Origin: Sthenelais limicola
Taxonomy: Eukaryota > Annelida > Polychaeta > Phyllodocida > Sigalionidae
Assembly (NCBI GenBank): GCA_942159475.1
Contig: OW804094.1
Location: 47,798,966 to 47,862,965, forward strand
Length of the DNA: 64,000 bases
Direction: 5' to 3'
The translations under genes and the position numbers were made by a program. Below, piece by piece: positions 13,129 through 25,300 of the stretch; position 1 is the first letter of the stretch, and the number at the start of each line of letters is the position of its first letter. The notes beneath the pieces are model-generated. The model was not told the DNA's origin and searched no databases. It saw nothing but the letters and a program-made list of their open reading frames with translations.

Positions 13129-14616
13129 AAATCAATAATTGAAAAAGCATAATGGAATCTATTGCTGCAGCCATTTCCGGCGATATTTTGCTTATTTACC
13201 AACATCACACAATAGTTAAGGTCATAAAACTGCTATTGTTAGCATTCATTTATTCCTATTTCATAATCACAAGTTAACTTTCGTTGAATAACCATCATAT
13301 TTTCAACAAGAAAGTAGAATCTTTATTTTTTCCGAGATTTTACGATCTTCAATAAATGCTATTCCTCATTTATTGGCCAATACTTCTGAAAAATATTGCA
13401 TTTTCATGAAAGAATTCCTGCCATTTCGTTGACTTTAATCCTTGCCATATATCTTAACCGAAAAAGAATCATTGAGGAAGATTCCTGCTTTCAAAAATAC
13501 CCTTTTTCCAGTGACATACGTAATCTATCGTTTTTCAAAAGAAAAAAACTATTTAAAGACAAATGTCATGTTATTCCTCTGACCTTTTTTCCCTCATATA
13601 TTCGCGACAGATTACGAATGACATTTTAATACCACATATATACAAAAGAAAAAACAATGCAACTGTGACTTTTGGTGTCTGTTACAAGTCAAGACATAAA
13701 CAAGATCAAATATACCAATGATGGTTGCTTATACTTTATTATTTATTCATCAATCGTTGCTATTTGCCATGCTACACTGGAGCTGTAAAATTGTCGCAGA
13801 ACCAAGAAAATTTGATAATTATTTACAAAACACAATTAGTAACATATTTGAAAATATCTAAACAAATATGAAGGCTGTACCATCAATATTTTTTCCATTT
13901 ACAGCCAAAAGTGCACAAAAGTAGGGTTTGGCCCCGATTTCACTGAAATCGACCATATGTATTGCCGCGTCCATATGAACATTTACATATACTACTACCA
14001 TATGAAATCCACATGCGAACATACAGCGCAGGATCGCGCAGGCCAATCGCTGTTGGCCGTAAGAGGAAGCCGTTCATCAAGCCTCTACATATTGAACATA
14101 TCAACAGTATACTTCTATCAATGCTATAAAGACATCTCTTTGCCATTTGTATCGTTTTACATGGATCTCCTAAATGAAATGATCAAAAGCTAGAGTATCA
14201 ATATTAGACATTGTCTGTGTTTTTATTCTCCTCCTCAAGCGAATCCAAGGGTCATTTAATACATAGTTGAATGTTAGAGCACCTCACATTGTATACAATT
14301 AATATTCAATTTTGTGTCTGTATATATAAGTTGACTATTTCTGCAAGACTTCATTTATCAGTATTTACTGATTCACTGATTGAATAATCGGACCTTACAA
14401 TGTTTTTAAAAAGCTATCTAATGCCGTAGAGAAATGTTGTATTTCTAAATTTCTCTCTCTTTTTGTCCCCCGCCATAAGAAAACAATATTTAAATTCATA
14501 TATATTTGGGATTTATGCTGAAAATGTCCTTATTACATATCCAAGAAAGTTTTTTTATGTTTCCTCTTTGAGAGATTTGATAAAAGATGTAACTTACCTG
14601 GCACAACAATTATGTT

Positions 14617-14640
14617 ATTGATTAATAGTTATTAATCAAT
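14617..14640. repeat. 24-bp palindrome, homeodomain-like TTAAT boxes
   Basis: ATTGATTAATA and TATTAATCAAT are exact inverted arms around GT. ATTGATTAATA resembles paired homeodomain core sites, but no functional evidence is visible. Confidence 0.5.
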
Positions 14641-14797
14641 TCAACCGTCAGAAATAACATGCTGTCTGCCAACAGCTGGCCTAAAGGGACTGATCATGTT
14701 CAGAAAATGCTATACATATTCATCACGAGAACATAAATAATTAATATCCTCTTCATTGTCACAAAATTCTCCTCAGATTCACAACACATGAACAATT

Positions 14798-14856
14798 AAG
14801 GAACTCTTTTGGAGTGTAAATGGACACATCTCGCAAGGCCACATGGTGAAACTTCC
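14798..14856 (+). repeat. 59-bp dispersed repeat, copy 2
   Basis: Second copy of the repeat at 13070. It is bounded by TTAAGGAA on the left and TTCCTTTAA on the right, which looks like short inverted termini. Those termini are less clear in copy 1. Confidence 0.8.
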
Positions 14857-17800
14857 TTTAAGGATAATAGATATTGATGTTCCATTTGATCGCAATCCGT
14901 CTTAGATCAGGAGGAGTGGGTGGAAGGCCAATGACGACAACAACTCGACCATTACCTAACGACAGTCCATTCCCTCCCTACGCAAGGCGTAAAATTGCGT
15001 AGTCTCTCTGCTCTTCCAAGTGATTAAACATTAACATCAATTATCGCAATCTAATTTCATCGATGATTAATAAATCTATCATACCTACCATACACTATAA
15101 TGTATACGCCTACGTTATCAAACCAATGCATAATATGGATCTATATTATGCAGTCTGAATCAGGTACGAACTGTGAAAACAAATAATAAATAGCAAGAAG
15201 TCTAGGTCAAGCTCAAATTTCATTTATAATTGATCATCTGGAGGCTGGCATATAAGCATTTATTGTTTTTAGCCCTCCCACGCGCACCTGTTTGCTTTCG
15301 TTGTGTCATTTGATTCTATGCCAAGAAAAGGTCCTCCTAACCCAACATAATGCTCAATATCCAATGACCCATTTCCTGGGCGTGGTCAAAAGTAGGCTAT
15401 ATTAAGATAGAAAATAATTGCATACTAAGCTGAACTAAGTCGGCATCTCGAGGATATGTCGGAAGGAAACCTGGATAGATCAGCACCTAAAATTATAGTT
15501 ATGAAAGTCATAAGATTCAACAAATGTATCATCCTATTAGCAAGCAGGGCTCTATGATGTATAATATGACATGCGAATTTAGACTCAACAACAGCTACAT
15601 TTCTTTGATTAAATAGCCAAAATATGTTTGAATAGATTGGATATTATAGCATTGACATCTGGTTGCGATGGTTATATCTATACTGAAACAAATTAAAGCT
15701 CACGTTTAGCTTTAAAACTGTGAGCCTTCCTATAATAAGTTACAAAATGGCATGATTAAAGGGTCAATGTCCATACCTTTATGCTTGGTTCCCTATTTGT
15801 TCTCAATCTATGTTGGTAAACCCTGAGATCAAAGCTACTAAAACAGTTATCTAATTTATATCACTTACAAAATTAACTTAACCACAACACATTAGTCCTA
15901 CGCTCATTTATAATTGTATTTTTCATAACAAATTCTGTAAGATATCCATGGGAAGTGCTGAGGATTAATGACCGACATTGAGGGGTTGCTGGTTCACTGT
16001 TTGGTATACACATACAATGCACCAGAAAGCCCGAAATGGAAGTTATTAATCTTGTTAATCTCTTCCTTAGGTTTTTATAGCCCCTGTACTGTTCAAGGTA
16101 GAGACTAAATTCTTATAACTCTGTACAAACAGCTGCAAGCCTCGTATGATTCTGTTGATGTTATGTTCATTATGGCAATTGTTGGAATTTAGTCTGCTTT
16201 TCTGTGTCTCCCTCTCGCTCTACATATATGTATATAAATATATACCACAGTAAATCAGTGGTCATGCTAAATTTGGTATCAGAAAGATCCACCAAGATGG
16301 GATCAACATTCTTAACGACTCTGGGGTCGTTGAACCCAGAAATATTGACTGACAGCCATATATTCAGGCAGCGGTTATACCGCCATCATTCAGTGACCGT
16401 GGACATATTCATATAAAAAAAGCGCTTGGTAATGTGGAAGTCAACCAACAAGGTCCCTTTGAATTAGATAAAAACTATGAGGGTGGATTTGAGGCTACAA
16501 AGTATCAAAAGTATACTATATATCCCCATCCCAAGAAAGAACTTAACCCGGTCTTAGGACTACACTCCGGTGGACACTAATCGCAGGATTTGCATTGGTT
16601 GTGTCTGGGGCCTCTCAGTCGGATGGATGAAAGAGGCATTGTGAGTTTGCCTATTGCCTTGTATACAGCTTCAAAAAGCAAGTGTAGTATTCATTGGTCC
16701 GGCTCCATTGCCTGATTTCTGGCTCTTTGATCCTCTTGAATTGCATTGTGATCCTTAGATTATGGGATTTGCCATCAGGACTCTTCCATACCATGGCATA
16801 TGCCCCTCTATAGATGTAAAGGTTCAGACGTGCTCTCACAACACACACACAAGTTTACCCAGCTATATGTACATTTCTTCACCTCCTCTATTTGATCGGG
16901 ATTTTTAAAAATATTCTCTGGGGCTGAGAACGAAATGTGACTTAATGTAATCAATATGCAAAACAAAGTACAAGGAAGAAATATTTATTTATTTTACGTA
17001 GCTTTATATATGTCGAATCGAGTGGCATCATATATGTGTTCGTTATTTCGTTATAATGTGAAAATCTAGCGTGATTAATTATGTATGTCTCCAACTAATG
17101 TTCATTATTCCATCTTTTCCTTATTTTTCCCCCGAAAGTCTTACTGCTGAGAATATCGTCCTAGACCTGAATAAAAATATCTTAAATCTTAAATCTTGCA
17201 TCAGACATTAACTCTACCGTTAAAGCACCACACTGAACTATCACGGCAATTATGAGCATTCGGATTAATGTACATTAATGGGACCTGACAATCAACTCTT
17301 AACAGCACGTTACAGAGAAGTATCATGGATACGTTCTATCTAATATAATTTTCAATATGGCATTGCTAAGATGATTTTCGTGGCATTGGTAAAATATACT
17401 CATAGAAATACTAAGTTATTTGATAGTAACAGTAACCTGAAGCAAAGCCCCATTTCCCATGTTCTATGCTACTTACCTTTTTCCCCAGATGTTCGCGGAC
17501 AGAGAGTTCCTTCAAAGGTCAATTGTAAGAATTATAATAAACCTGCCAACTGAGCTTTCCAGCTAGCTTTTCCAACAACTATATAATCATAATGAACCGA
17601 TTCTGATTCGTCATGAATTAATAAAATCTCGATGTAAGACATTATATATAATTATCGGCATTTGGTAAATGCAAAGCACTAAAGCCATTACTAGGGAGAA
17701 ATTGAACTATTTCACTGGGAATATCATGTAACATCTATCTAACAGGTAGAAAGAGGACGATAAGGTTATAGCTTGTTGGAAATAATATTTTTCTATTGAC

Positions 17801-18551
17801 TTAATATCAAATAAACAACGTTGAAGAAGTAAGTAATCATTGGCCGTTTCACAAATATTTACCTTCATCGACGAGAGGGAGGGGAAATCTAACAAAATAT
17901 TAATCATGACAGAAAATTGGTTGATGATAATTTTGTTTTTCCTGATATCCATGTCAGCTAGCGATAACGGCTATGATATTGTCATTGTGTGCTTGCTGAT
18001 AAGATAAAGACTTAGATATGTAGATAACGGATCAGCATAGTCCTAAGGAAAAACAACGGACACTAATGCTCATGTCATGTTCATTTCGATTAAGCACAGG
18101 GATCCAGTACATTAAACAGGCATAGTGGACATATATTTATACTTAATGCCATATCGATTTGGGCTTTTGGGGAAATATAAAATGGTTTTAAAAGTGATGT
18201 AGCCAGAGTTATGGCTCTGTTTATTCCATATGTTTACAAGCTTAATGGCTGAAAGATAGATATAATCTATGTCTCTCGCGCAAGGGGAAATGGATTTACG
18301 ATGGGAGAGAGGGAAAGAAACACATTGATTATGATATAAAACAGTCCCGTATGTTAAGATGATAAAATGTCCCAAGCGCTCAGAGGTACTTGGTAACTGT
18401 TGTAACCCAACAAGGAAGTTCTCCAAAGCATTGCGTAGGCTCAAGACAAATGGTGAGACATGTCAGAAATGAGGTGAGGCAAGGCAGTTGCTATGTGGCT
18501 ATGGGAGGAATGAGGGCGATAGCTCGGGCTTCTACTCCTACAAGCCCCTTC

Positions 18552-18840
18552 CTATAGATTGATATACATGGCTTCGGTTGAGAGGCCGAGGGCCATCCCC
18601 ACGACACCAACTAGCCAGACCCACTGGGCACCCACATTTCCACCATCAATCTGGCGTTCACTCACTAATCGATTTTTACCATGTAAATAGAGTTCGGGAA
18701 CAGTTGAGTTCGGTCCCAACCTATCTGCTGCTGTCAGTGTAACATTGTCAAAAGTCCATCCTTTTAACTGGTGGTCTCCTCTAAAAGCGAAGCTGATCGG
18801 ACTGCCTTTAGGGAATTGGAGATTTACCCAACGGCAAGTT
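18552..18840 (-). CDS. Candidate terminal exon of an unrecognised membrane protein
   Basis: Read on the minus strand, an acceptor (tttaattcag) ends at 18841. After one leftover base come 95 open codons and a TAG at 18554-18552; in the same frame a TAA lies just upstream of the acceptor. The peptide begins TCRWVNLQFPKGSPISFAF, has one NST sequon, and ends with a likely membrane segment (WVWLVGVVGMALGLS at residues 73-87) and a short tail, MYINL. Base composition looks richer in GC than its surroundings. A minus-strand AATAAA lies about 330 bp downstream. I do not recognise the family. It could be the last exon of a gene diverging from the calmodulin-like promoter, or a fragment of an unrelated gene or element. 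No convincing upstream exon was found. Confidence 0.4.
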
Positions 18841-19143
18841 CTGAATTAAAGGTGCCTTGATTAGAACTTCCTGCGTGCTCCGAGTGTTGCTGTGGCACAC
18901 AAGAGCGTCAGTGAGCAAGCTTGTCAACTGCTCGCAGGTCCCCTACTTCACCCCGTTTTGGCAACACCAGGAGCGACTCAAGATTCCCTATCAGACACGC
19001 CTCTCACTTCGCCTGCTCTCCCACTCCCGCTCTCTCTCTCCCTCTCTTCCTCTCCTTCCATCCCGACACCCCAGCGCCTACACACAGCACGTACGCTAGC
19101 GTCAGTAGAGGGCAGCACCTCAGCCGCTCAAGGCAAGGCGCCT

Positions 19144-19153
19144 ACGCATGCGC
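19144..19153. promoter_or_regulatory. NRF1-like site
   Basis: ACGCATGCGC matches the NRF1 palindrome GCGCATGCGC at nine of ten positions. It lies about 90 bp upstream of the first in-frame ATG, a usual place for such sites in CpG promoters. Confidence 0.5.
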
Positions 19154-19180
19154 ATTTGATTCAGCGTCGCCCGCGCGGGA

Positions 19181-19188
19181 TGACGTCA
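19181..19188. promoter_or_regulatory. Consensus cAMP-response element
   Basis: A perfect TGACGTCA lies 53 bp upstream of the ATG at 19241. Its first three bases are also the in-frame TGA that bounds the calmodulin-like reading frame upstream. CREB/ATF binding is plausible for a calcium-signalling gene but is inferred from the motif only. Confidence 0.55.
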
Positions 19189-19240
19189 GTTAAAGCTGAG
19201 CGAGAGGAGAGCTGTCTCCCCACACACGTACATACTCACT

Positions 19241-19306
19241 ATGAGCGCGATGAATCGAGTTGGAGTAGTGGCTGGTAGTAGGGATCGCAGCAAACAACAA
19301 ACCATG
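19241..19306 (+). CDS. Calmodulin-like gene, exon 1 (coding part)
   Basis: The first in-frame ATG is at 19241, with A at -3; the upstream in-frame stop is TGA at 19181-19183. This gives 22 codons, beginning [12 protein letters not shown] and ending KQQTM. The last codon is an ATG (19304-19306) directly followed by the donor gtaagt. In calmodulin genes the initiator ATG sits exactly before intron 1, so 19304 is probably the ancestral start and 19241 a newer upstream start. Both are in the same frame. Scanning favours 19241 if the transcript begins upstream of it. Confidence 0.75.
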
Positions 19307-22300
19307 GTAAGTACATCACTAGTGGGAACAACAGTACTGTTCTAGTTTCTTGTTACTTGCTGAAAATGCAGTTGGCAGTTTTGGATAGTCATTTTTAATA
19401 ACTGTACCTGCACATGGCATATGAGCTTTTCGAGCCAGAAGAGGCATGGATTAATATTATGTCACTATATATATGGTTTCAGGTCATTGTGCCCTTTGTT
19501 TTGGCAATGAAAACCGATATCTATATCATGATATTACATGACATGGATGTTATAGTTGGAGGTTGTTTTGTTCCACTGGCCGTATCCTGAACATGATGTG
19601 GAAATATTAGGTTATATCCACGTGGCTTAGGCTTACTTACAGCGGCTTTCAGTTTCCTGGTGTATATTTATAAACTGTCCTGTCCTATCTATGTGAATCT
19701 CAATATATACATTTGAGTGGATCGGAGGAGACAGTTCTTGGTACATGTATATGTCCAACATGTAATAGGTCAGAACACATGTAGGGGAAAACTACATATG
19801 AACGAACCCAATATTGGCCGTCCTGAACCTACCCCAAGTGGCCGACTCCTTGGTACACTTGCTATTATGTAGTTCCAACATTGGAACTAAGTAGTATAAC
19901 TATAGTGCATCTATCTTTCAAGTATTATAAAATAGATATACACCATCTGTAAACATACGTATGTATACAAATGCGGGATAAGGAATGTATTTGTATCATT
20001 CAATATCCCAGCTAGAAGTTGAGTCCTTTGCAAATTGAACCGTGTGGACTATCTATGCTGACCAGGATATGTGTGGTTTTTATCCCACGATTAACAACGG
20101 TTATGGTATAAGCTGCTATATAATTATGTCCATTAGCCCTCATATAGTAAACCCGTTATGCATTGATGTGTTGGTGTCCGTGTCCCTGGTGGACAAACTC
20201 AGGGATGTTGCAACTGAAAAAGGTCTCCAGCAACGGGGAATCCCGCCATAATTGTATCCGTTGATAGTCACCCCGTGTGACGTCGATAGAGATTGGTCGG
20301 GCACATTGCGTAACTTACACCCGTCACCCATAATCAACTGACTCTCTCCAATCAGCTCCAATTGAAGCCATCCTATTTACTCCGGCTTTATTAATGAACC
20401 TCTCAATCGTTGCCCTTCTCTCCGCTCGGTCAATAGATCTGGCACGCTAGTATAGTGCGATAACAATGATAGAACTATAATATTGGTTTGGATCCGTCTG
20501 TCCAGTCTTTGGGAGTGAGTGTGGGAGGGGGGGGCAGCACGGACGCTATCCCCAGCTGCTGAAATGATTGGCTTAGGGGTGACACATGTGGCTTCGGACG
20601 GGAGCGTTGGACGAAGCCATTTCAACGATGGTAGAGTGATGCTCCTCCTTTCAACTACTGACGAGGTGACCAGAAGATTAGTTTTCGATGTGCTATATCG
20701 CGGGGGTGTTTTTAAATCAGGCTGCACCAGAATCAGGCGCAGTTGGAGTTGGACTAGTTTCTAGCTCTGCCGTATGTATGTCCCACGACAGATATGGCAC
20801 TGACTGCATAATCTATGGACTTGATAAATACACCACCTGTTTATTTATGGGAGTGCATACTTTCAATCTTTCAATCGTATATATATGTTATATGACTATA
20901 TTATATATAATTTTAACATTTTATATGCATGATTCTATAGTGTAAGTGTGATCCCTCTCCTTAATGCCATTAAAGATATGGGATATCAATTGATGAGTTG
21001 CTATATATATTGGAGCTTTTGATAAGGACAGACGGCACTGATTACTGCAAGAGTGTCCCGAAGTTCCGTGTCCACAAAAAAAACCAGTTCCCATGCTTTC
21101 ATACTGATGGCGAGGTTTGGTGATCTCGAGGGGTCTGACTATCATCCTTCCGATTTCAAGACTCCTTGGTCAGCAAAGCCAAGGGACCGGTTCCTTGCTC
21201 CGCCCTCTCGTCACCAATAGCACTTGGGTCGATATTTTCCGAGTGGGCGTAATCGGGATGTGTCATGGGTAGCCCTTTGGTCCCTGTTAAGGGAAGCCTT
21301 ACTTGTTATTATGAAGAAATATAACCTTGGCTCAGGCACTAGGCGGGTCGCAAACGGGAGGATGAATGAGGGTCAACTCAGTTTTCTTTTTCTTACAGGC
21401 TCAGCCTTTAGGTGTGTAGGCAATGCGGTCGCAATCACCCGTGTGCTACTACCCCCTTGTTATCCTGTTATGAATGACCGAAAAATGCGAAGGCTAATTA
21501 CTAAGCGAGCTTCGCAAAGGGAACGCATACGTATAGGCTGTGGAATAGTCGACGGGCTGTAAATCTTGTATTGATTTTTAGATGAACTCCTCGGACATAT
21601 CCATCGTTGATTCTCTTTGAATAATACACAAGAACGCCCCACCTGCTTGGACAGGTAATGGGACCCATCAGGAGACCACAGAGTATATAACATAAAAGGT
21701 TTAAGAGCCTTGCTTTGACCCTACCCCTATGTATCATATTCTGAGAGACGGCCACATGACACAGCCGCAAATATTATTGCCACCAAATGTGCGGCAGAGC
21801 TAGTCGATGTTGATCCTTGACATGTTGGGGGGCAAGGATTAGAACTTCTGGGAAAATGGCTCGTGGCTTCTAGAGGAAACCGAAAGCGGCTACGTCTCCA
21901 GTAATCAATCGTGCTGTAAAACCAGGTTGACCCCGGGACAGCATCAATGGAACAGGTTACTTGTTTCTCCAATATGCCTGTTGCTCTGCAATTAACCAGG
22001 GGCGAACTATAGGGTCGAAGCCACCCAAGCTGCGTTAATGATCCTCGCGTGCACGGTATTGATGAGTCGTAAATTGAATTTACGTCTATGAAAGATCAGG
22101 TAGACGCACGTGTGTAGCAAGACTCATATCGTAGCCATCAGGACTGGGACGAATACTGCCGCTGCCATTAGGCTTGAGTTGAACTACATGTATATCAAAT
22201 GAATAATGGATGGAATCGGTATCTGGAGTGATCTGAGAAATACAGGTACTTAGTCCATATGTACTTGAGTACTTGAGTGGTAGAACATTTCTTATTTAGT

Positions 22301-25300
22301 TAATAAGACGATATGGCTTTTTTCTTTAGTTCTTTAGGTGTAATAAATGGAAACGAAAGTTATTTAAATTGCTACATATTGGCTTTCAGTAACGTCATCT
22401 CACTATTAGGTTTTCAATATGATTATACGGTAATTTAATATGGTGATATAATGTAGCGAACTATTAAAACGATCCACGCATCATGATCCATGGGCATAAA
22501 TATATGCGACGGGATGAGAAATACTAATTTTATTTATTACAATCCCGTATCTAGGTACACATATGAATCACCCTCAGTTATTGGTTTACGCGGCATATAT
22601 ATGTATACATGTTATCATAGTATATATTGCTTGTGTTGCGAGATAAAACTCTAGTGTTAGAGGGATTTATTTCTACTTCATCGAATGCACTAAAGTGTTG
22701 CCTGCAAGGAAAGCCTTCTCAACATATGAGATTGACAGCAAGGACTATCGTAGCTCTGGCTCTCTCGGAGCGTGGTGGCAATTCCCAGCGACCAAAACGC
22801 CGGAATAAAATGTGCCAAGAACACCACAATGCGATAAAAAAAAAAGGTGTAGTACATGGCAGTTCCAACATCTTTGAATGGGACTGTTTTGACAAGGGAG
22901 GGTGACTATAATAGCATTGGTAGAGTCAATTCTGCTGATCTACACCCATGAATTCAGCCACAATCGACTCCTGTAGGCCGCCATGTGTAAAATGTGTTTC
23001 CACCGTAATTACTTCCCACTACCCACTTTCCAAAGGGCGACGCGACGTAGTATGCACACTGAACCATGTCACACCATTGGAGCAGGTTGTCTTTTTTCCC
23101 CGTGATTCGATCTTGATGAAATATTCGAATGAAAGGGGGGCAGATGGTGCCGACAATGATGAATAAAAATTGTCCTTACAGTTGGGTTTTGGTGCATTAA
23201 GAACGGGGTCGACTCGTACGTATATACAAATTATGTCCTTATAACAGAGCTTGCGGCGAATTCCGGAGAGCAGAATTCCACATGTCCTCATATATAGCCC
23301 CAGCTGGCCTAGAATAAAATATGTTTGTCGGCCAAGACTAGAAAAACACATTGCCATTTTTAAAAATACTGTACATTGGCCTCAGACAGTTTAACATGAT
23401 ATAAAATACGCCTAACCGCGGCAATAGGGATTGTTTTCTTCCAACTAATAAGGTTATACCTGAAAAGAATTTAAAGTCTTTATACTTTTTATTTGGTTGT
23501 ACATGTGCTTATATATAGTCTTCAGAAAGAATGGGACTTCTATCCGCTCCCTATAATATGAAGACAGAGAGAGAGAGAGAGGGGGGGGGGGGGCAAAACG
23601 AGTGGTGAAAATGGTAGCTTTGTAGTATTTCCTTTGCACTTGGCAGTCAAATTTCAACAGTAAAAATCCCACGGCTATTTTCCATGATACAAAGTCCTAT
23701 TGACCTATTGTTCTATTTATCAGAAATGATAAAAACCATGCCTGGTAAGGAGTTCTAGAAACATTGATATTTGACGAAACACAGATAATATATCTGCCAT
23801 GTTTACAAGTGCTTCAAATACTGTATTGCCCTTAAAGAATCTAAATGGAAAACATGCATTTTCGCATCTGCTTGTTCCTCTCCTATGTGTGTGTAAACCC
23901 TCAGCATGAGAATTCAAGAAGTTGAATTATTTAAAAAATTTCCCAGGCCAGTATACATGTGGAAAGGCAATTTGAAATCAAATATTGTGAGATGCTTTAT
24001 TATATATAGAGAATTATATCTATCATTTGTAAGATCAGAAAAAAATAACATACGCAGACAAACATTCTAAAGCCTTTTGTGGCGATGCATGATTTATGAT
24101 TATACGAAAGGCAATGAATTGTGGATGAAATGCGGGCATCTTATATCTGGAAACGATCGCCTGACAATTGTTAAAATATTTAATGCGTATTTGACCTAGT
24201 CCATTTCTCAATATCAAGCATATTTGTTCAGTCTTGAGATATATGAGGTAAGCTGATGAAGTGCATATAATAGGGGGAAGTGTTTTGCTAGGACATGTGG
24301 AGGAGCAAACCAAATAATTAATGATAACGTCATCTGTATAGAGCTTAGTGTGATGTATAGTTTCCTGGATGTCATAATGAAAGGTCGCGCATTGACTATA
24401 TATCTACTGAGGCAGAAGCCCCACCCTCTCCTATAGGCATTGCTTTTGATAAAACTGTAAGTTTAGAACAACTTGTAAATTAAATGTCTTCAGCGCCGAC
24501 TATACAGGAGGTTTTCCATGAAAGATCTAAATTTACGATTAATGGGTAAGAGTAAATTATAGGTAAGAGTAGATACAGGTATTTCACTTGTCTGGGAAAA
24601 CTGAATTATTAATTATTTTTACCCAAGAAACAATCGTATTAGGTGTTTACATACGCAACACATGCATGTGCCACACAAAACATACATGTGTCAATATAGG
24701 AATCCCTTTACAAAATGAAGGTAGGGCTCACATTTGGTGATGTCCGTATATTTTGTTAAAGACGATACATGTACACATAATCGCATGTAGGGGATATATG
24801 CGAAATATTCCCAAGGGCCGGGTGGTTCACTGATGTTTCTATAATCTATATTATTATTTGAATTTGATATTCAACATCTACAACACCTCTCAGAGCAATG
24901 GAGAATATCTGCTCACCTGAATAGAACTAATTGTTTGTGACAGGTGTGGTGGAGGTACACGGTGATAAAAGGGAGATCATTATTGCATAGCGTAAGTGGA
25001 GAAACAACACCATCTATGGGTATTTATCCAACGCATCAAACGTCACCGGTGGCTTTTTCACGAGACTTTTTAATAGAAAGAGATTGAAAATATTGATCGC
25101 GTTCATATACGTCTTTGTACGAATGTTCGCACAAGAATAGCTGAAGCTATATCATATGTAAAAAGGGGCATTGTCCTTGTATTTTTCGATAGGTTATAAC
25201 CAACTATTTATTGATGGGTAATACGCATTTACCACCCGAGAACGTATGCGATGACAGACCTATATTATACTTTTAAGGTTTAACATAATTGAGGCATATA

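Larger units (their letters stand above)
12556..18551. other. No gene seen; repeats only
   Basis: AT-rich non-coding sequence. Apart from the two 59-bp repeats and the palindrome listed separately, no recognisable coding exon was found. An AATAAA on the minus strand at 18220-18225 could serve as a poly(A) signal for the minus-strand exon candidate just to the right. Confidence 0.5.
18860..19306 (+). promoter_or_regulatory. CpG-rich promoter and 5' UTR of the calmodulin-like gene
   Basis: CpG is dense here, especially 19080-19280, and sparse in most of the rest of the window. The region carries a pyrimidine tract (about 19010-19065), an NRF1-like site and a CRE, and no obvious TATA box. It ends at the exon 1 donor. 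An out-of-frame open frame from 18892 to 19278 overlaps the likely start codon, so transcription probably begins downstream of 18892. The start site itself cannot be placed by eye. Confidence 0.7.

Noticed and set aside
18892..19278. 128-codon plus-strand frame in the CpG island
   Set aside because: Low-complexity Pro/Ser/Leu content from the pyrimidine tract, out of frame with the calmodulin-like start and overlapping it; best read as 5' flank or a uORF.
20377..20764. 116- and 81-codon frames on opposite strands in a GC-richer pocket of intron 1
   Set aside because: Neither shows a known motif; the GC content alone can explain the lack of stops.
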